From Streptacidiphilus fuscans (GTDB lineage Bacteria > Actinomycetota > Actinomycetes > Streptomycetales > Streptomycetaceae): 64,000 nt of DNA. Positions 9,652 to 17,859 of the stretch are shown here, in pieces. Location of the stretch: NCBI RefSeq assembly GCF_015690355.1, contig NZ_JADPRT010000003.1, positions 524,474-588,473 of the forward strand. The letters run 5' to 3'. Made by a program: the position numbers and the translations under genes. The notes below the pieces were generated by a model, which saw nothing but the letters and a program-made list of their open reading frames with translations, had not been told where the DNA came from and ran no database searches. Position 1 is the stretch's first letter. Every line of letters starts with the position of its first letter.

Positions 9652-9684
9652 ACAGACCCCCGCCCAATCGGCGCGGGGGTCTGT
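9652..9684 (-). terminator. intrinsic terminator hairpin
   Basis: A perfect 12-bp inverted repeat (9652-9663 with 9673-9684) around a 9-base loop. It sits between the small gene ending at 9722 and dcd starting at 9630, both on the minus strand, so it most likely ends the transcript of the small gene and isolates dcd. No T-tract follows, as is common in actinomycetes. Confidence 0.75.
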
Positions 9685-9721
9685 GCTGCATTTCCGTATT
9701 TCCGTACGTCCGGCTCTGCGG

Positions 9722-9940
9722 TCAGGCCAGGAACTCCATGGCCTCGCGCCGCAGCGCCTTGCTGATCTGCTCCGTCGAGAGCGCCGCCAGATCTGCGGGA
9801 ACGGCGCTCCGAAGCCGCGCACACTGCGGGCAGCGCATCAGCCTCCCTGGGCCGATCCGTCCGTCACGCAGATGCTGCATCGGGAAACTCGCGGTGCTGA
9901 ACAGGTGCCCTTCGGCACAACGGACGACAGTGCGCTCCAT
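9722..9940 (-). CDS. small conserved zinc-ribbon-like protein
   Basis: A 72-residue protein with a strong ribosome site (GGAGAGG) before the ATG at 9940. Two cysteine positions (RCAEGH near residue 8 and CPQC near residue 37) could form a metal-binding knuckle: Cys-x3-His plus Cys-x2-Cys. The C-terminal third is a predicted amphipathic helix (STEQISKALRREAMEFL). I recognise it only as a conserved actinobacterial hypothetical; no function is assigned. It is monocistronic, bounded by the hairpin at 9652-9684 and the tRNA promoter region. Confidence 0.6.
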   Translation of the reverse strand: MERTVVRCAEGHLFSTASFPMQHLRDGRIGPGRLMRCPQCARLRSAVPADLAALSTEQISKALRREAMEFLA

Positions 9941-10143
9941 TGCTTCCTCTCCCCAACGCCGTAGGCCAGCGGTGCCACATTAGGGGATCTTCCGGACATA
10001 TCGCCCTCAGGCTCGCCGACTGGGCCTCCGGCCATCCGTGTGCGTCACAGTACGCCCGCGGTGCGCGGGGACACCACCGCTGCACGTGAGGCGTGGGATG
10101 GGGTAGAGTGAAGGTGGAGAGGCCGTCACTGACGGCTGATCAG

Positions 10144-10214
10144 GCGGGCGTAGTTTAATGGTAGAACATAAGCTTCCCAAGCTTAGAGCGCGAGTTCGAT
10201 TCTCGTCGCCCGCT
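10144..10214 (+). tRNA. tRNA-Gly (anticodon CCC)
   Basis: A 71-nt cloverleaf. The acceptor stem GCGGGCG pairs perfectly with CGCCCGC (10207-10213), followed by a T discriminator. The anticodon stem TAAGC/GCTTA encloses loop TTCCCAA, giving anticodon CCC for GGG codons. The T-arm carries TTCGATT. CCA is not encoded. A TAGAGT hexamer at 10104-10109 is a possible -10 element. tRNA genes of this kind are common integration targets, but no integrase or duplicated tRNA 3' end is seen nearby. Confidence 0.95.
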
Positions 10215-10223
10215 CAATAATTG

Positions 10224-10254
10224 AAGGGCCGCGGACCATCTGTCCGCGGCCCTT
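10224..10254. terminator. bidirectional terminator
   Basis: A 12-bp perfect stem (10224-10235 with 10243-10254), 7-base loop, A-rich on one side and TTTCT on the other. It lies between tRNA-Gly (+) and the convergent DUF4232 lipoprotein gene (-) and can serve both. Confidence 0.85.
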
Positions 10255-10271
10255 TCTCGTGCGTCGGGCCT

Positions 10272-11066
10272 TCAGGACTGGGTGTCGGCCTGGGTCATGG
10301 ACGCGACCGCGGCGGAGACGGTGTCCTCGTACAGGCCGAGCTTCGGCGCCCGGACCGGAGTCCCGCCGGTGAGCGGGAAGTTGACGGTGTCGGCGTCGGG
10401 CATGTGGTTCCCGTCCGCCAGGACGTTGAGCTCGTTGACGCCCGGAGCGCCGCTGGTCGCACCGCTGGGGTCGAGGTCGATGACCGCGTACGCGGTCTCG
10501 CCGACGTGGACCGGGTAGGCGGGAGCGCCGCCGAGGCCGCTCGGGACCAGCGGCTTGACGGCGTGGCTCTGGTCGGCGGAGGCCGAGTTGTCCAGGTAGA
10601 CCAGCGGGAAGTAGCTCAACCCGCAGGCGTGCGAGCCGTTGTTGCGCACCTCGATCACGCGTCGGCTCGCGGTGTTCCCGCCGATCACGTGCACCGAGAG
10701 CTGGGACGCGTCGCAGGGGTGGGTCCAGGCGTAGCTGTCGCTGTTGCTCCCGGAGCCGCTGCCGCCGGTGCTGCCGCCGCTCCCGCCGGTCGAGCTGGAC
10801 GAACCTCCGGACGAGCCCGAGGTGCTACCGGTTGAGCTGGAGCCGCCGGTGCTGCCCCCGGTCGAGCCGGACGTGCCCGTCGGTGCGGCGATGGGCGCGG
10901 CGGTGGTTCCGGTGGACGCCTGGGACGTGCTGGTCCCGCTCGCCGCGGCGGTGCCGGACCCCTGGCAGGCGGTGAGGGCGAGCGCGCCGAGCGCCAGCAC
11001 GGCGGCGGTGGAGAGGGAGCGCTTGAAGGACGGGCGGCGGACGGACGTCGAGGAGGTGCTGGTCAT
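10272..11066 (-). CDS. DUF4232 lipoprotein
   Basis: The frame is open well upstream, but the ATG at 11066 has an AGAGG ribosome site and gives a 264-residue protein with a typical lipoprotein signal: basic N-terminus, hydrophobic core ALGALALTAC with the lipobox cysteine, then a ~70-residue Ser/Gly/Thr linker. The C-terminal ~150 residues match DUF4232: WTHPCDASQLSV at its start, RVIEVRNNGSHACGL, and a final PKLGLYEDTV. Two cysteines (PCDA and HACG) probably form a disulfide. It is expected on the outer face of the membrane; function is unknown. Confidence 0.85.
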   Translation of the reverse strand: MTSTSSTSVRRPSFKRSLSTAAVLALGALALTACQGSGTAAASGTSTSQASTGTTAAPIAAPTGTSGSTGGSTGGSSSTGSTSGSSGGSSSSTGGSGGSTGGSGSGSNSDSYAWTHPCDASQLSVHVIGGNTASRRVIEVRNNGSHACGLSYFPLVYLDNSASADQSHAVKPLVPSGLGGAPAYPVHVGETAYAVIDLDPSGATSGAPGVNELNVLADGNHMPDADTVNFPLTGGTPVRAPKLGLYEDTVSAAVASMTQADTQS

Positions 11067-11246
11067 GGTGATCGGCCTCTGCTGTGATCGGGATCGACTG
11101 GACGGCATCACCGTCGCCCCCGTCCTGTCCCGAATGCCACAGTCTCGCCACAGCTGGGGACGCTGGAACGATTCCACCCCCTCTGACCTGCAATGATGAA
11201 GCCTCCTGGAACGCCGCTCCGGGACACGGGGGAGGGTGCGACGACC

Positions 11247-12605
11247 ATGCACGTCAACGAATTCGCCGCGCAGCTGCGGGAGCTCAAGGACCGGTCCGGT
11301 CGGAGCTACGGCATGCTCGCCAAGCGACTGCACGTCAGCACGTCCACACTGCACCGCTACTGCAACGGCGCCGCCGTGCCCGCCGACTACGCCCCGGTCG
11401 AGCGGTTCGCCCGCGTCTGCGGCGCGACGCCGGAGGAGCTGGTCGAGCTGCACCGGCGCTGGCTCCTGGCGGACGCGGAACGCCGCCGCGAGCCCGCCCG
11501 CGCGGCGGGCCGGGAGCCGGCGGCGGTCGAGGACCAGGAGGCCGCGGAGCCAGAGGCGGTAGAGGCGGTGCCGTCTCCCGTGCCGGGGCCTGCGCTCGCG
11601 CCCGCGCCGGACGAACCGGTGGTGGCCGCTGCCTCCCCGGAGCTGCCGCTCCCGGGCCGCCCGCGTCGCCCAAGGCGGCTGCGGGGGACGCGGGCGCTGT
11701 GGGCGGCCTTGGCGGTGCTGGCCATCGCGGTGCCGGTGGGGTTGGTCACGGCGCAGCACGACAGTGACACCGCCGCGTCGGTCACCGCGCCGGGCGGGGG
11801 CGCTGCTTCGCACTCCGGCGCTGCGGTTCCTGCCACGCCCCGGGCATCCGGCTCGTCATCCCCCACGTCCCTCTCCTCCTCGTCGTCCTCGTCACCGTCC
11901 GACCTGCCGCCGTCCGGCTCGTCGTCGTCGCTGTCGCTCCCGGCGTCCCCGTCCGGACCGGCCGGGCCCATGGAGGACTCGACCACCGCGCCCTTCCAGG
12001 TCAGCGTCATGTCGGACAACTGGGACACCCAGTGCGACCAGTGGTTCCTGACGTCGCAGGCACCGTCGAACGTCCCCACCCCGCCGGCGATCGAGGGGAC
12101 GGCCCGTTGGGCGTCCCGGCTCGGCGCCGTCCCGGCCGCGCATCTGCGGCTGCAGCTGACCGCGCAGGGCGACTCGGCGCAGTCCGTGGTCCTGCACGCC
12201 CTCTACGTCCATGTGGTCAGCAGTCGACCGGCGCCGAAGGGGAACGGCTACACCGCAGGGTCGGGCTGCGGGGGTGGCCTCACACCCGCGTCCTTCGCCG
12301 TCGACCTCGACTCGCCCGACCCGCACGCCCGTGCCGTCCCCGGCTACCAGGGGAACATCCCGACACCGGTCATGGACTTCCCGTTCCAGACCTCGGCGAG
12401 CGACCCGCAGGTCCTGGACGTCGACGCGCACACCGCCGACCAGGACGTCAGCTGGTACCTCGACCTGCTCTGGAGCTCCGGCGACCGCCAGGGCGTGCTG
12501 CGTGTCGACGACCACGGGCAGCCGTTCCGTACGGTCGGTCTCGCCGGGGATCCGACGTACTTCTACAACGGCAGCACCTGGGCGACCACCGCACCGCCGA
12601 GCTGA
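11247..12605 (+). CDS. membrane-anchored XRE/HTH protein with extracellular domain
   Basis: The start is taken at the ATG at 11247, preceded by GGGGAGGG; an upstream in-frame ATG (11193) lacks a ribosome site and conserved sequence. The 452-residue product has an N-terminal helix-turn-helix (residues ~5-60, YGMLAKRLHVSTSTLHRYCNG), a charged linker, one transmembrane helix near residues 150-172, a long Ser/Pro linker, and an extracellular domain with two cysteine pairs (DTQCDQW, GSGCGGG). Such one-pass HTH proteins are frequent in streptomycetes and may link an outside signal to DNA or to a partner; the ligand is unknown. Divergent from the DUF4232 lipoprotein. Confidence 0.75.
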   Translation: MHVNEFAAQLRELKDRSGRSYGMLAKRLHVSTSTLHRYCNGAAVPADYAPVERFARVCGATPEELVELHRRWLLADAERRREPARAAGREPAAVEDQEAAEPEAVEAVPSPVPGPALAPAPDEPVVAAASPELPLPGRPRRPRRLRGTRALWAALAVLAIAVPVGLVTAQHDSDTAASVTAPGGGAASHSGAAVPATPRASGSSSPTSLSSSSSSSPSDLPPSGSSSSLSLPASPSGPAGPMEDSTTAPFQVSVMSDNWDTQCDQWFLTSQAPSNVPTPPAIEGTARWASRLGAVPAAHLRLQLTAQGDSAQSVVLHALYVHVVSSRPAPKGNGYTAGSGCGGGLTPASFAVDLDSPDPHARAVPGYQGNIPTPVMDFPFQTSASDPQVLDVDAHTADQDVSWYLDLLWSSGDRQGVLRVDDHGQPFRTVGLAGDPTYFYNGSTWATTAPPS

Positions 12606-12638
12606 CTGCACCGCCGAGCTGACAGGGCGTCGGTCCGC

Positions 12639-13283
12639 TCAGTCGAACCGGATGTGCCGCAGCCCGATCGCGCTTCGGCGCAGCAGCCCACGCACGGCGG
12701 AGTCGTGGTCGGGCGTGAGGGTCAGACCTGCCGACGCGGCGATGCGGTCGGCGACCTGGTGGACCGTCAGGTCGTCGGTCTCGATCCGCTCCGCCGGGAC
12801 GACGAACTCCGTGCCGCGCAGGCGGTCCAGGCAGAGGTCGAGCTGCGCCACCGCGAAGCTCTCCCGGCGCAGCGGAGCGTCCTTGCCCGCGACGAACTGA
12901 ACGACGTGGCCGAAGCCGCGCTCGCGCAGCCGGCGCAGCACCGTCTCCCGCCGCGCGAGCAGCGCGAAGTGCCGGACGTCGTGGCCGTGTTCGTCGCGCA
13001 GTCGGCCGAGGATCCCGGCGACGTAGGCCGGCTCGACGACCGTCATCGGGGCGATGACGACGCCGTCCTGCCTGCTCAGGGCCAGGTCGAGCACCTCGAC
13101 GACGCCCTCGCGCCAGGCGGCCAGGTCCTGGAAGTTGCCGCGCAGCGCGGGCGGGGTCATCCGGCGCAGGCCGAAGCCGACGTGCTCCGGGTCGCAGACG
13201 ACGCTGCCGGGCAGGCGGCGGGCCAGCTCGTACGCGGTCTGCGTCTTGCCGCCGCCGAAGGGCCCGTTGATCCACAGGAGCAT
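12639..13283 (-). CDS. TmrB-like P-loop ATPase
   Basis: A 214-residue protein opening with MLLWINGPFGGGKTQTAYEL, a Walker A loop in the context typical of TmrB, the ATP-binding tunicamycin-resistance protein of Bacillus, and related P-loop kinases. DPEHVGFGLR follows as in TmrB. The rest has the alpha/beta pattern of an AAA/kinase-like fold with many arginines. Actinobacterial members are mostly uncharacterised, so resistance is only one possibility. The gene is divergent from the GH92 mannosidase, with 154 bp between them. Confidence 0.7.
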   Translation of the reverse strand: MLLWINGPFGGGKTQTAYELARRLPGSVVCDPEHVGFGLRRMTPPALRGNFQDLAAWREGVVEVLDLALSRQDGVVIAPMTVVEPAYVAGILGRLRDEHGHDVRHFALLARRETVLRRLRERGFGHVVQFVAGKDAPLRRESFAVAQLDLCLDRLRGTEFVVPAERIETDDLTVHQVADRIAASAGLTLTPDHDSAVRGLLRRSAIGLRHIRFD

Positions 13284-13437
13284 GCGCCGAGCCTACGCGC
13301 GCGTGCGTCGGTGGACCTGGCTCGGCCGGACGGGCGACGCGCGGGATCGCAGGCGGTGCGGTGGGGCGGCCGGGCCCCGGCGGCGACGTAACCTGCGGGA
13401 ACTTCGCCCCGGAGGCGGGCGCCTGAGGGTCGGTGAG

Positions 13438-15837
13438 GTGCCGGTGAGCAGGCTCGGACTGAGGGCGTGGCGGGCGGGGCGAGCCGTGGCCCTGCTGGGC
13501 ACCGTGGTCGCGGTGCTGATCGGGACCGGGACCGGCGCCGGTAGCGGAGCCGGGGCGGCCACGGGCGGAGGGCCGGGCAGGAGCGTGTCCGCCGACATCG
13601 CCTCTGCCCGCTCCGCTGAGACCGCCCGCACCGCTCGGACCGCCCGCGCCGCCGACGCGCTCGCGTGGGGGGATCCGGCGGGCCTGGTGGACCCCTTCGT
13701 CGGGACGGGGAACGGCGGGCGGTGGGTCGGGCGGGTGGACACCTTCCCCGGGCCCAGCCTGCCCTTCGGGATGCTGCAGTGGAGCCCGGACACGACCTCG
13801 CGCCCGGACGGCGGCGGGTACGCCTACGCGGACAGCGCGCTCACCGGGTTCAGCCTCACCCACCTCTCCGGCCCCGGCTGCCGGGTCGCCGGGGACGTGC
13901 CGTTCCTGCCGCTGGCGGCCGGGGAAACCGGCAGGTCGGTGCCGTTCAGCCACGACGGCGAGGTGGCCCGGCCCGGCTACTACGCGGTGACCGCGGGCGG
14001 CGTCCGGACCGAGCTCAGCACCACGCTCCGCACCGGCGTCGCCGACTTCACCTTCCCGCCCGACGGCCCGGCGACCGGCACGCTGCTGGTCAGGGCCGAG
14101 CGCAGCCAGACGGCCACCACCGACACGAGCGTCAGCGTCCTTGGCGACCGCGAGATCGTCGGCCAGGTGAGCAGCGGGCGCTTCTGCTCCAGTCACAACC
14201 ACTACACCCTCTACTTCGCCGCCCGCTTCGACCGGCCGTTCACCATCGCACAGGTGTGGGCCGCCGACGCGCACGGATCCGCGCCCGGCGCGACCCTGGG
14301 CTTCGACCTCGGACCCGACCACCGGCTCGGCGCCCAGGTCGCCGTCTCGTACGTCGACCCCGCCGGTGCCGAGGCCAACCTGGCCGCCGAGGGCCAGAGT
14401 TGGAACGTCGGCCAGGTCGCCGCCCGCGCCTACGACGTGTGGTCACGGCAGTTGGGATCGATCACCGTCGCGGGCGGCAGCCAGGAGCAGCGGGCGATCT
14501 TCTACACCGCGCTCTACCACTCGCTGCTGCACCCCAGCGTCTTCAGCGACGCCGACGGTCGCTACCGCGGCTTCGACGACCAGGTGCACCGGATCGTGCC
14601 CGGCCATCCGCACTACGCGGACTTCTCCGGCTGGGACATCTACCGCTGCCAGGTCCCGCTGGTGGCGCTGATCGCGCCGGGGAGCGCCGACGACATGGCC
14701 ACCTCGCTGCTCGACGACGCCGACCAGAGCGGCGGCTGGCTCCCCAAGTGGCCGGTGGCCGCCGGGGACACCGACGTGATGAACGGCGATCCGGCGGACC
14801 CGATCCTGGCCGACGTCTATGCCTTCGGGGACCACGGCTTCGACGTCGCACGGGCGTTGCGGTTGGCGGTGCACGGCGCGGAGGACAGTCCCAGCGAGAC
14901 CGATCCGCCCGCGCAGGGCTGGTACGTCGAACGCCCGTGGCTGGCCGAGTACCTGAGCCACGGCTACGTGCCCAACGCCCATCACGACTCCACCGCCCAT
15001 GTGAACAACGGCGCTTCGGAGACGCTGGAGTACGGCGTGGCCGACTTCGCCGTCTCCCGGCTGGCGGCGGCGCTGGGGCAGGACGACGTGGCGAGCCGGT
15101 TCCGGGCGCGGTCGCACGGGTGGCAGCACCTCTTCGACCCGGCCACCGGCTATCTCCGACCGCGCGAGGCGGACGGGACGTTCCCGCCCGGACCGCCGGG
15201 GGCGGTGCGGGACGGCAGCGACCAGGACGGCTTCCAGGAGGGCAACGCGGCGCAGTACACGTGGATGGTGCCGCAGGACCTGCCTGCGCTGGTCTCCACG
15301 CTCGGCGGCCCGGACGCGGTCAACCCGCGGCTGGACCGCTTCTTCACCGAGCTCAACGCCGGACCGGGCGCACCGTACGACTGGCAGGGCAACGAGCCGT
15401 CCTTCGACGTCCCGTGGCTCTACGACAGCACCGGCCGCCCGGACAGGACCGAGGCCGTGGTCCGGTCCATCGTCGACCAGCTCTACGGGCTGAGCCCGGG
15501 CGGGGAACCGGGCAACGACGACCTCGGCGCGATGAGCTCCTGGTACGTGTGGGCCGCGCTGGGGCTCTACCCGGAGACCCCGGGCACGCCCGTCCTGGCG
15601 CTGGGCAGTCCGCTCTTCCCCTACGCGGCCGTGCACCGGCCGTCGGGCCACGACCTCACCATCACCGCGGCCGGGACCGGGCCTTACGTCCGGGCGCTGC
15701 TCCGCGACGGCGTTCCGTCCTCCGCGACCTGGGTCGACGGGACGGACGGGACCGCCTCCCGGCTCGCCTTCTACCTGTCCCCGACGCCGACGACCTGGGG
15801 GACCGCCTCGTCGGACGCGCCACCGGCGTTCCCCTGA
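13438..15837 (+). CDS. secreted GH92 alpha-1,2-mannosidase
   Basis: A GTG start at 13438 (GAGGGT upstream) or 13444 gives about 799 residues with a signal peptide (residues ~1-40). The GH92 catalytic region begins at DPFVGTGNGG and includes LTHLSGPGC. Calcium-dependent exo-alpha-mannosidases of this family use a glutamate acid in EGNAAQYTWMVP (about residue 601) and aspartate base residues in GNDDLGAMSSWYVW (about 694-695); all are present. The enzyme should act outside the cell on mannosylated glycans such as fungal mannan or host N-glycans. The frame is open upstream to 13054, antisense to the TmrB-like gene, and that part is not coding. Confidence 0.92.
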   Translation: MPVSRLGLRAWRAGRAVALLGTVVAVLIGTGTGAGSGAGAATGGGPGRSVSADIASARSAETARTARTARAADALAWGDPAGLVDPFVGTGNGGRWVGRVDTFPGPSLPFGMLQWSPDTTSRPDGGGYAYADSALTGFSLTHLSGPGCRVAGDVPFLPLAAGETGRSVPFSHDGEVARPGYYAVTAGGVRTELSTTLRTGVADFTFPPDGPATGTLLVRAERSQTATTDTSVSVLGDREIVGQVSSGRFCSSHNHYTLYFAARFDRPFTIAQVWAADAHGSAPGATLGFDLGPDHRLGAQVAVSYVDPAGAEANLAAEGQSWNVGQVAARAYDVWSRQLGSITVAGGSQEQRAIFYTALYHSLLHPSVFSDADGRYRGFDDQVHRIVPGHPHYADFSGWDIYRCQVPLVALIAPGSADDMATSLLDDADQSGGWLPKWPVAAGDTDVMNGDPADPILADVYAFGDHGFDVARALRLAVHGAEDSPSETDPPAQGWYVERPWLAEYLSHGYVPNAHHDSTAHVNNGASETLEYGVADFAVSRLAAALGQDDVASRFRARSHGWQHLFDPATGYLRPREADGTFPPGPPGAVRDGSDQDGFQEGNAAQYTWMVPQDLPALVSTLGGPDAVNPRLDRFFTELNAGPGAPYDWQGNEPSFDVPWLYDSTGRPDRTEAVVRSIVDQLYGLSPGGEPGNDDLGAMSSWYVWAALGLYPETPGTPVLALGSPLFPYAAVHRPSGHDLTITAAGTGPYVRALLRDGVPSSATWVDGTDGTASRLAFYLSPTPTTWGTASSDAPPAFP

Positions 15838-15870
15838 GCCGGTGTTGGGGCCGCGACTACCCTGGTTCGG

Positions 15871-16734
15871 GTGCGACTCGACGGAGTGGGGAAGCGGTAC
15901 GGGCTGCGCGGGCCCTGGGTGGTCCGTGACGTCGGCGTGGAGCTGCCCGAAGGGGCCCTGATCCGGGCCGTCGGCGGCAACGGCAGCGGGAAGTCGACCC
16001 TGCTGCGGATCGTCGTGGGCGCCGCCCGGCCCACCCGGGGACGCGTGGTCGACGCGCCCGAGCGCCGCGCCTACGTGCCGGAACGGTTCGCCGCGGAGCT
16101 GCCCTTCACCGCGCGCGGCTACCTGGAGCACCTGGGACGCCTGCACGGCCTGCGCGGCCCCGAACCGGCCCGTCGGGCCTCGCAGTTGCTGGAGCGCCTC
16201 GGCGCGGGAGGTTTCGCCGACCGGCCGGTGGAGGAGCTGTCGAAGGGCAGCTGCCAGAAGGTCGCGGTCGCGCAGGCGTTCCTCGGCGACCCCGGACTGC
16301 TGGTGCTGGACGAGGCATGGACGGGCCTGGACCAGGCCGCGCGGGCCACCTTGGACACGTTGGTCGAGGAGCGGTCGGCCGCCGGGACCACGGTGGTCTT
16401 CGTCGACCACGACCCGGTCCGGCTGGCCGGACGGGCGGACGCCCACTGGACCTTCACCGACGGCCGGGTGGTGGACGAGCGCCTCGGCCGGACGCGTCGG
16501 CGGCAGGTCCGGATCACCGTGCGCGGCCGGGCGGCGGGCGCGAAGGGCCTGACCGAGCTCCCCGGCGTCCAGGAGGCGCGGGAACGCGAGGCCGGGCACG
16601 AGGGCGGAGGCGGCGCAGGCGGCGGAGCCGGTGGAGACGTCGTGGTGACGGTCGATCAGGACGCGTCCGACGACGTGCTGCGGTCGCTGCTCGGCGAGCC
16701 CAGCGTCCATGTCGAGGAGGTGCGGCCGGTATGA
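15871..16734 (+). CDS. ABC transporter ATP-binding protein
   Basis: A 287-residue ATPase: Walker A GGNGSGKST, signature LSKGSCQKV, Walker B LLVLDEAWTGLD, and the H-loop in VFVDHDP. The signature is slightly unusual (LSKGS instead of LSGGQ), as in many drug or lipid exporter ATPases. A Gly-rich C-terminal extension of ~70 residues follows the core. It overlaps the permease gene by 4 bp (ATGA at 16731), so the two form one exporter. The GTG start at 15871 follows the GH92 stop by 33 bp. Confidence 0.9.
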   Translation: MRLDGVGKRYGLRGPWVVRDVGVELPEGALIRAVGGNGSGKSTLLRIVVGAARPTRGRVVDAPERRAYVPERFAAELPFTARGYLEHLGRLHGLRGPEPARRASQLLERLGAGGFADRPVEELSKGSCQKVAVAQAFLGDPGLLVLDEAWTGLDQAARATLDTLVEERSAAGTTVVFVDHDPVRLAGRADAHWTFTDGRVVDERLGRTRRRQVRITVRGRAAGAKGLTELPGVQEAREREAGHEGGGGAGGGAGGDVVVTVDQDASDDVLRSLLGEPSVHVEEVRPV

Positions 16735-17399
16735 GCGCGGTGCTGGTGAGCGGCGTGCTGCCGCTGCTGCGGTACCAACTCTCCTTCCTGCTCCGCTCGC
16801 AGCGCTGGCTGCCGCCGGTGCTGCTCTACGCGTTCCTGCTGGTCACCGGGTGGTTCGGCGGGCAGCAGTACGGCGACTCGCTCGGCTGGTGCGCGGGCAT
16901 GCTGGTGCCGACCTGCGGCTGGCTGACCCGCACGACGCTCGCCGTGGAGCCCGGCTCCGCACGCGCCGTGGCGGCAGCCGCCACCGCAGGGGGCGTGCGA
17001 AGGGTGCGGGCGACGGCCCTCGCGGTCGCGCTCGGAAGCGGGCTGGTGCTGGGCGCGCTGGGCGGGCTCTTCGAGGTGGTGACCAGTTCCGCGCCGACGG
17101 GACCGCACGCGCCGTTGGCGTCGATCGTCGCGGACGGACTGGTCGCGGTGCTGGTGGGCGTACTGGCGGGGACGGCCGTCGGCGCGCTGCCCGTCCCGGG
17201 CCGGGCAGCGGGCACGCTGACGCTGACCGCGACCTCGCTGCTGCTCCTGGTCCTCCCCGTCTCACCGGTCAACGCGGCGATCCGACAGACCTTCACCTCC
17301 GACAGCGCCTACGCAGCGGCCTCGCTTCCGTGGCTCCCGTTGCTCGGGTCACTCGTCCTGCTCGCTCTCTGCTCCTTGCTCGCCGTGCGCGAGGAGTAG
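16731..17399 (+). CDS. ABC transporter permease subunit
   Basis: A 222-residue protein with about six hydrophobic helices, coupled to the upstream ATPase by an ATGA overlap. The family is ABC-2-like by size and layout, but sequence marks are weak. With the ATPase it would form a dimeric exporter of unknown substrate. The reading frame is open upstream inside the ATPase gene; the start at 16731 is fixed by the overlap. Confidence 0.8.
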   Translation: MSAVLVSGVLPLLRYQLSFLLRSQRWLPPVLLYAFLLVTGWFGGQQYGDSLGWCAGMLVPTCGWLTRTTLAVEPGSARAVAAAATAGGVRRVRATALAVALGSGLVLGALGGLFEVVTSSAPTGPHAPLASIVADGLVAVLVGVLAGTAVGALPVPGRAAGTLTLTATSLLLLVLPVSPVNAAIRQTFTSDSAYAAASLPWLPLLGSLVLLALCSLLAVREE

Positions 17400-17859
17400 T
17401 CCACGGAAACTGCCACGGGAAATGCGACACCACGGCAACGGGAAGATCAACGTCAACTCACAGCCCAAAGGCTCACTCTCTGGGGTGTGCATCGATGGAG
17501 GGACCGCGTCGCGTTTGTGGTGGTATTCGCCGGTCTGACGGGTAGACAGAAAAACGTCCTCCGGATATCGACGGAAACGCCGACTCTGTCCTGTGATCGC
17601 CACCCCGATCAGGGGTGCTGCACCTCCGGTTGGGGGTAGCGAAACCTGTGCGTCATACGCGAGCATCATCGACACCTGTTGCGGTCCTGGCGATGCCGCG
17701 TCGCGCGGGACCCGGGGGTCGGGGGGACAGCTCAGCCATGCCCAGCCGCACCCTTTCTGCGGGTTCTCCGCGTGTGCGCGCCGACAGACGACCGCACGGC
17801 CGAAGTCTTCCGTCCGTCAGTCCGTGCGCGCCCGCGCATGCATGAGCATGAGGAGAACC
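17400..17859. other. 460-bp intergenic leader of the S53 peptidase gene
   Basis: No gene is supported here: open frames lack ribosome sites and codon bias. It contains a 6-bp inverted repeat CACCCC-N5-GGGGTG at 17601-17617 and lower GC around 17400-17600, consistent with a promoter and regulatory region for the secreted peptidase. No known riboswitch fold was recognised. Confidence 0.4.

Noticed and set aside
10144..10214. Attachment site for an integrative element at tRNA-Gly
   Set aside because: No integrase nearby and no second copy of the tRNA 3' end seen in the window.
11193..11246. Upstream start of the HTH protein
   Set aside because: The extra 18 residues lack a ribosome site and the HTH begins normally after the ATG at 11247.
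12448..14322. Long open frames antisense to GH92, tmrB-like and similar genes
   Set aside because: They arise from strong third-position GC bias; no ribosome sites, no recognisable families, and real genes lie opposite.
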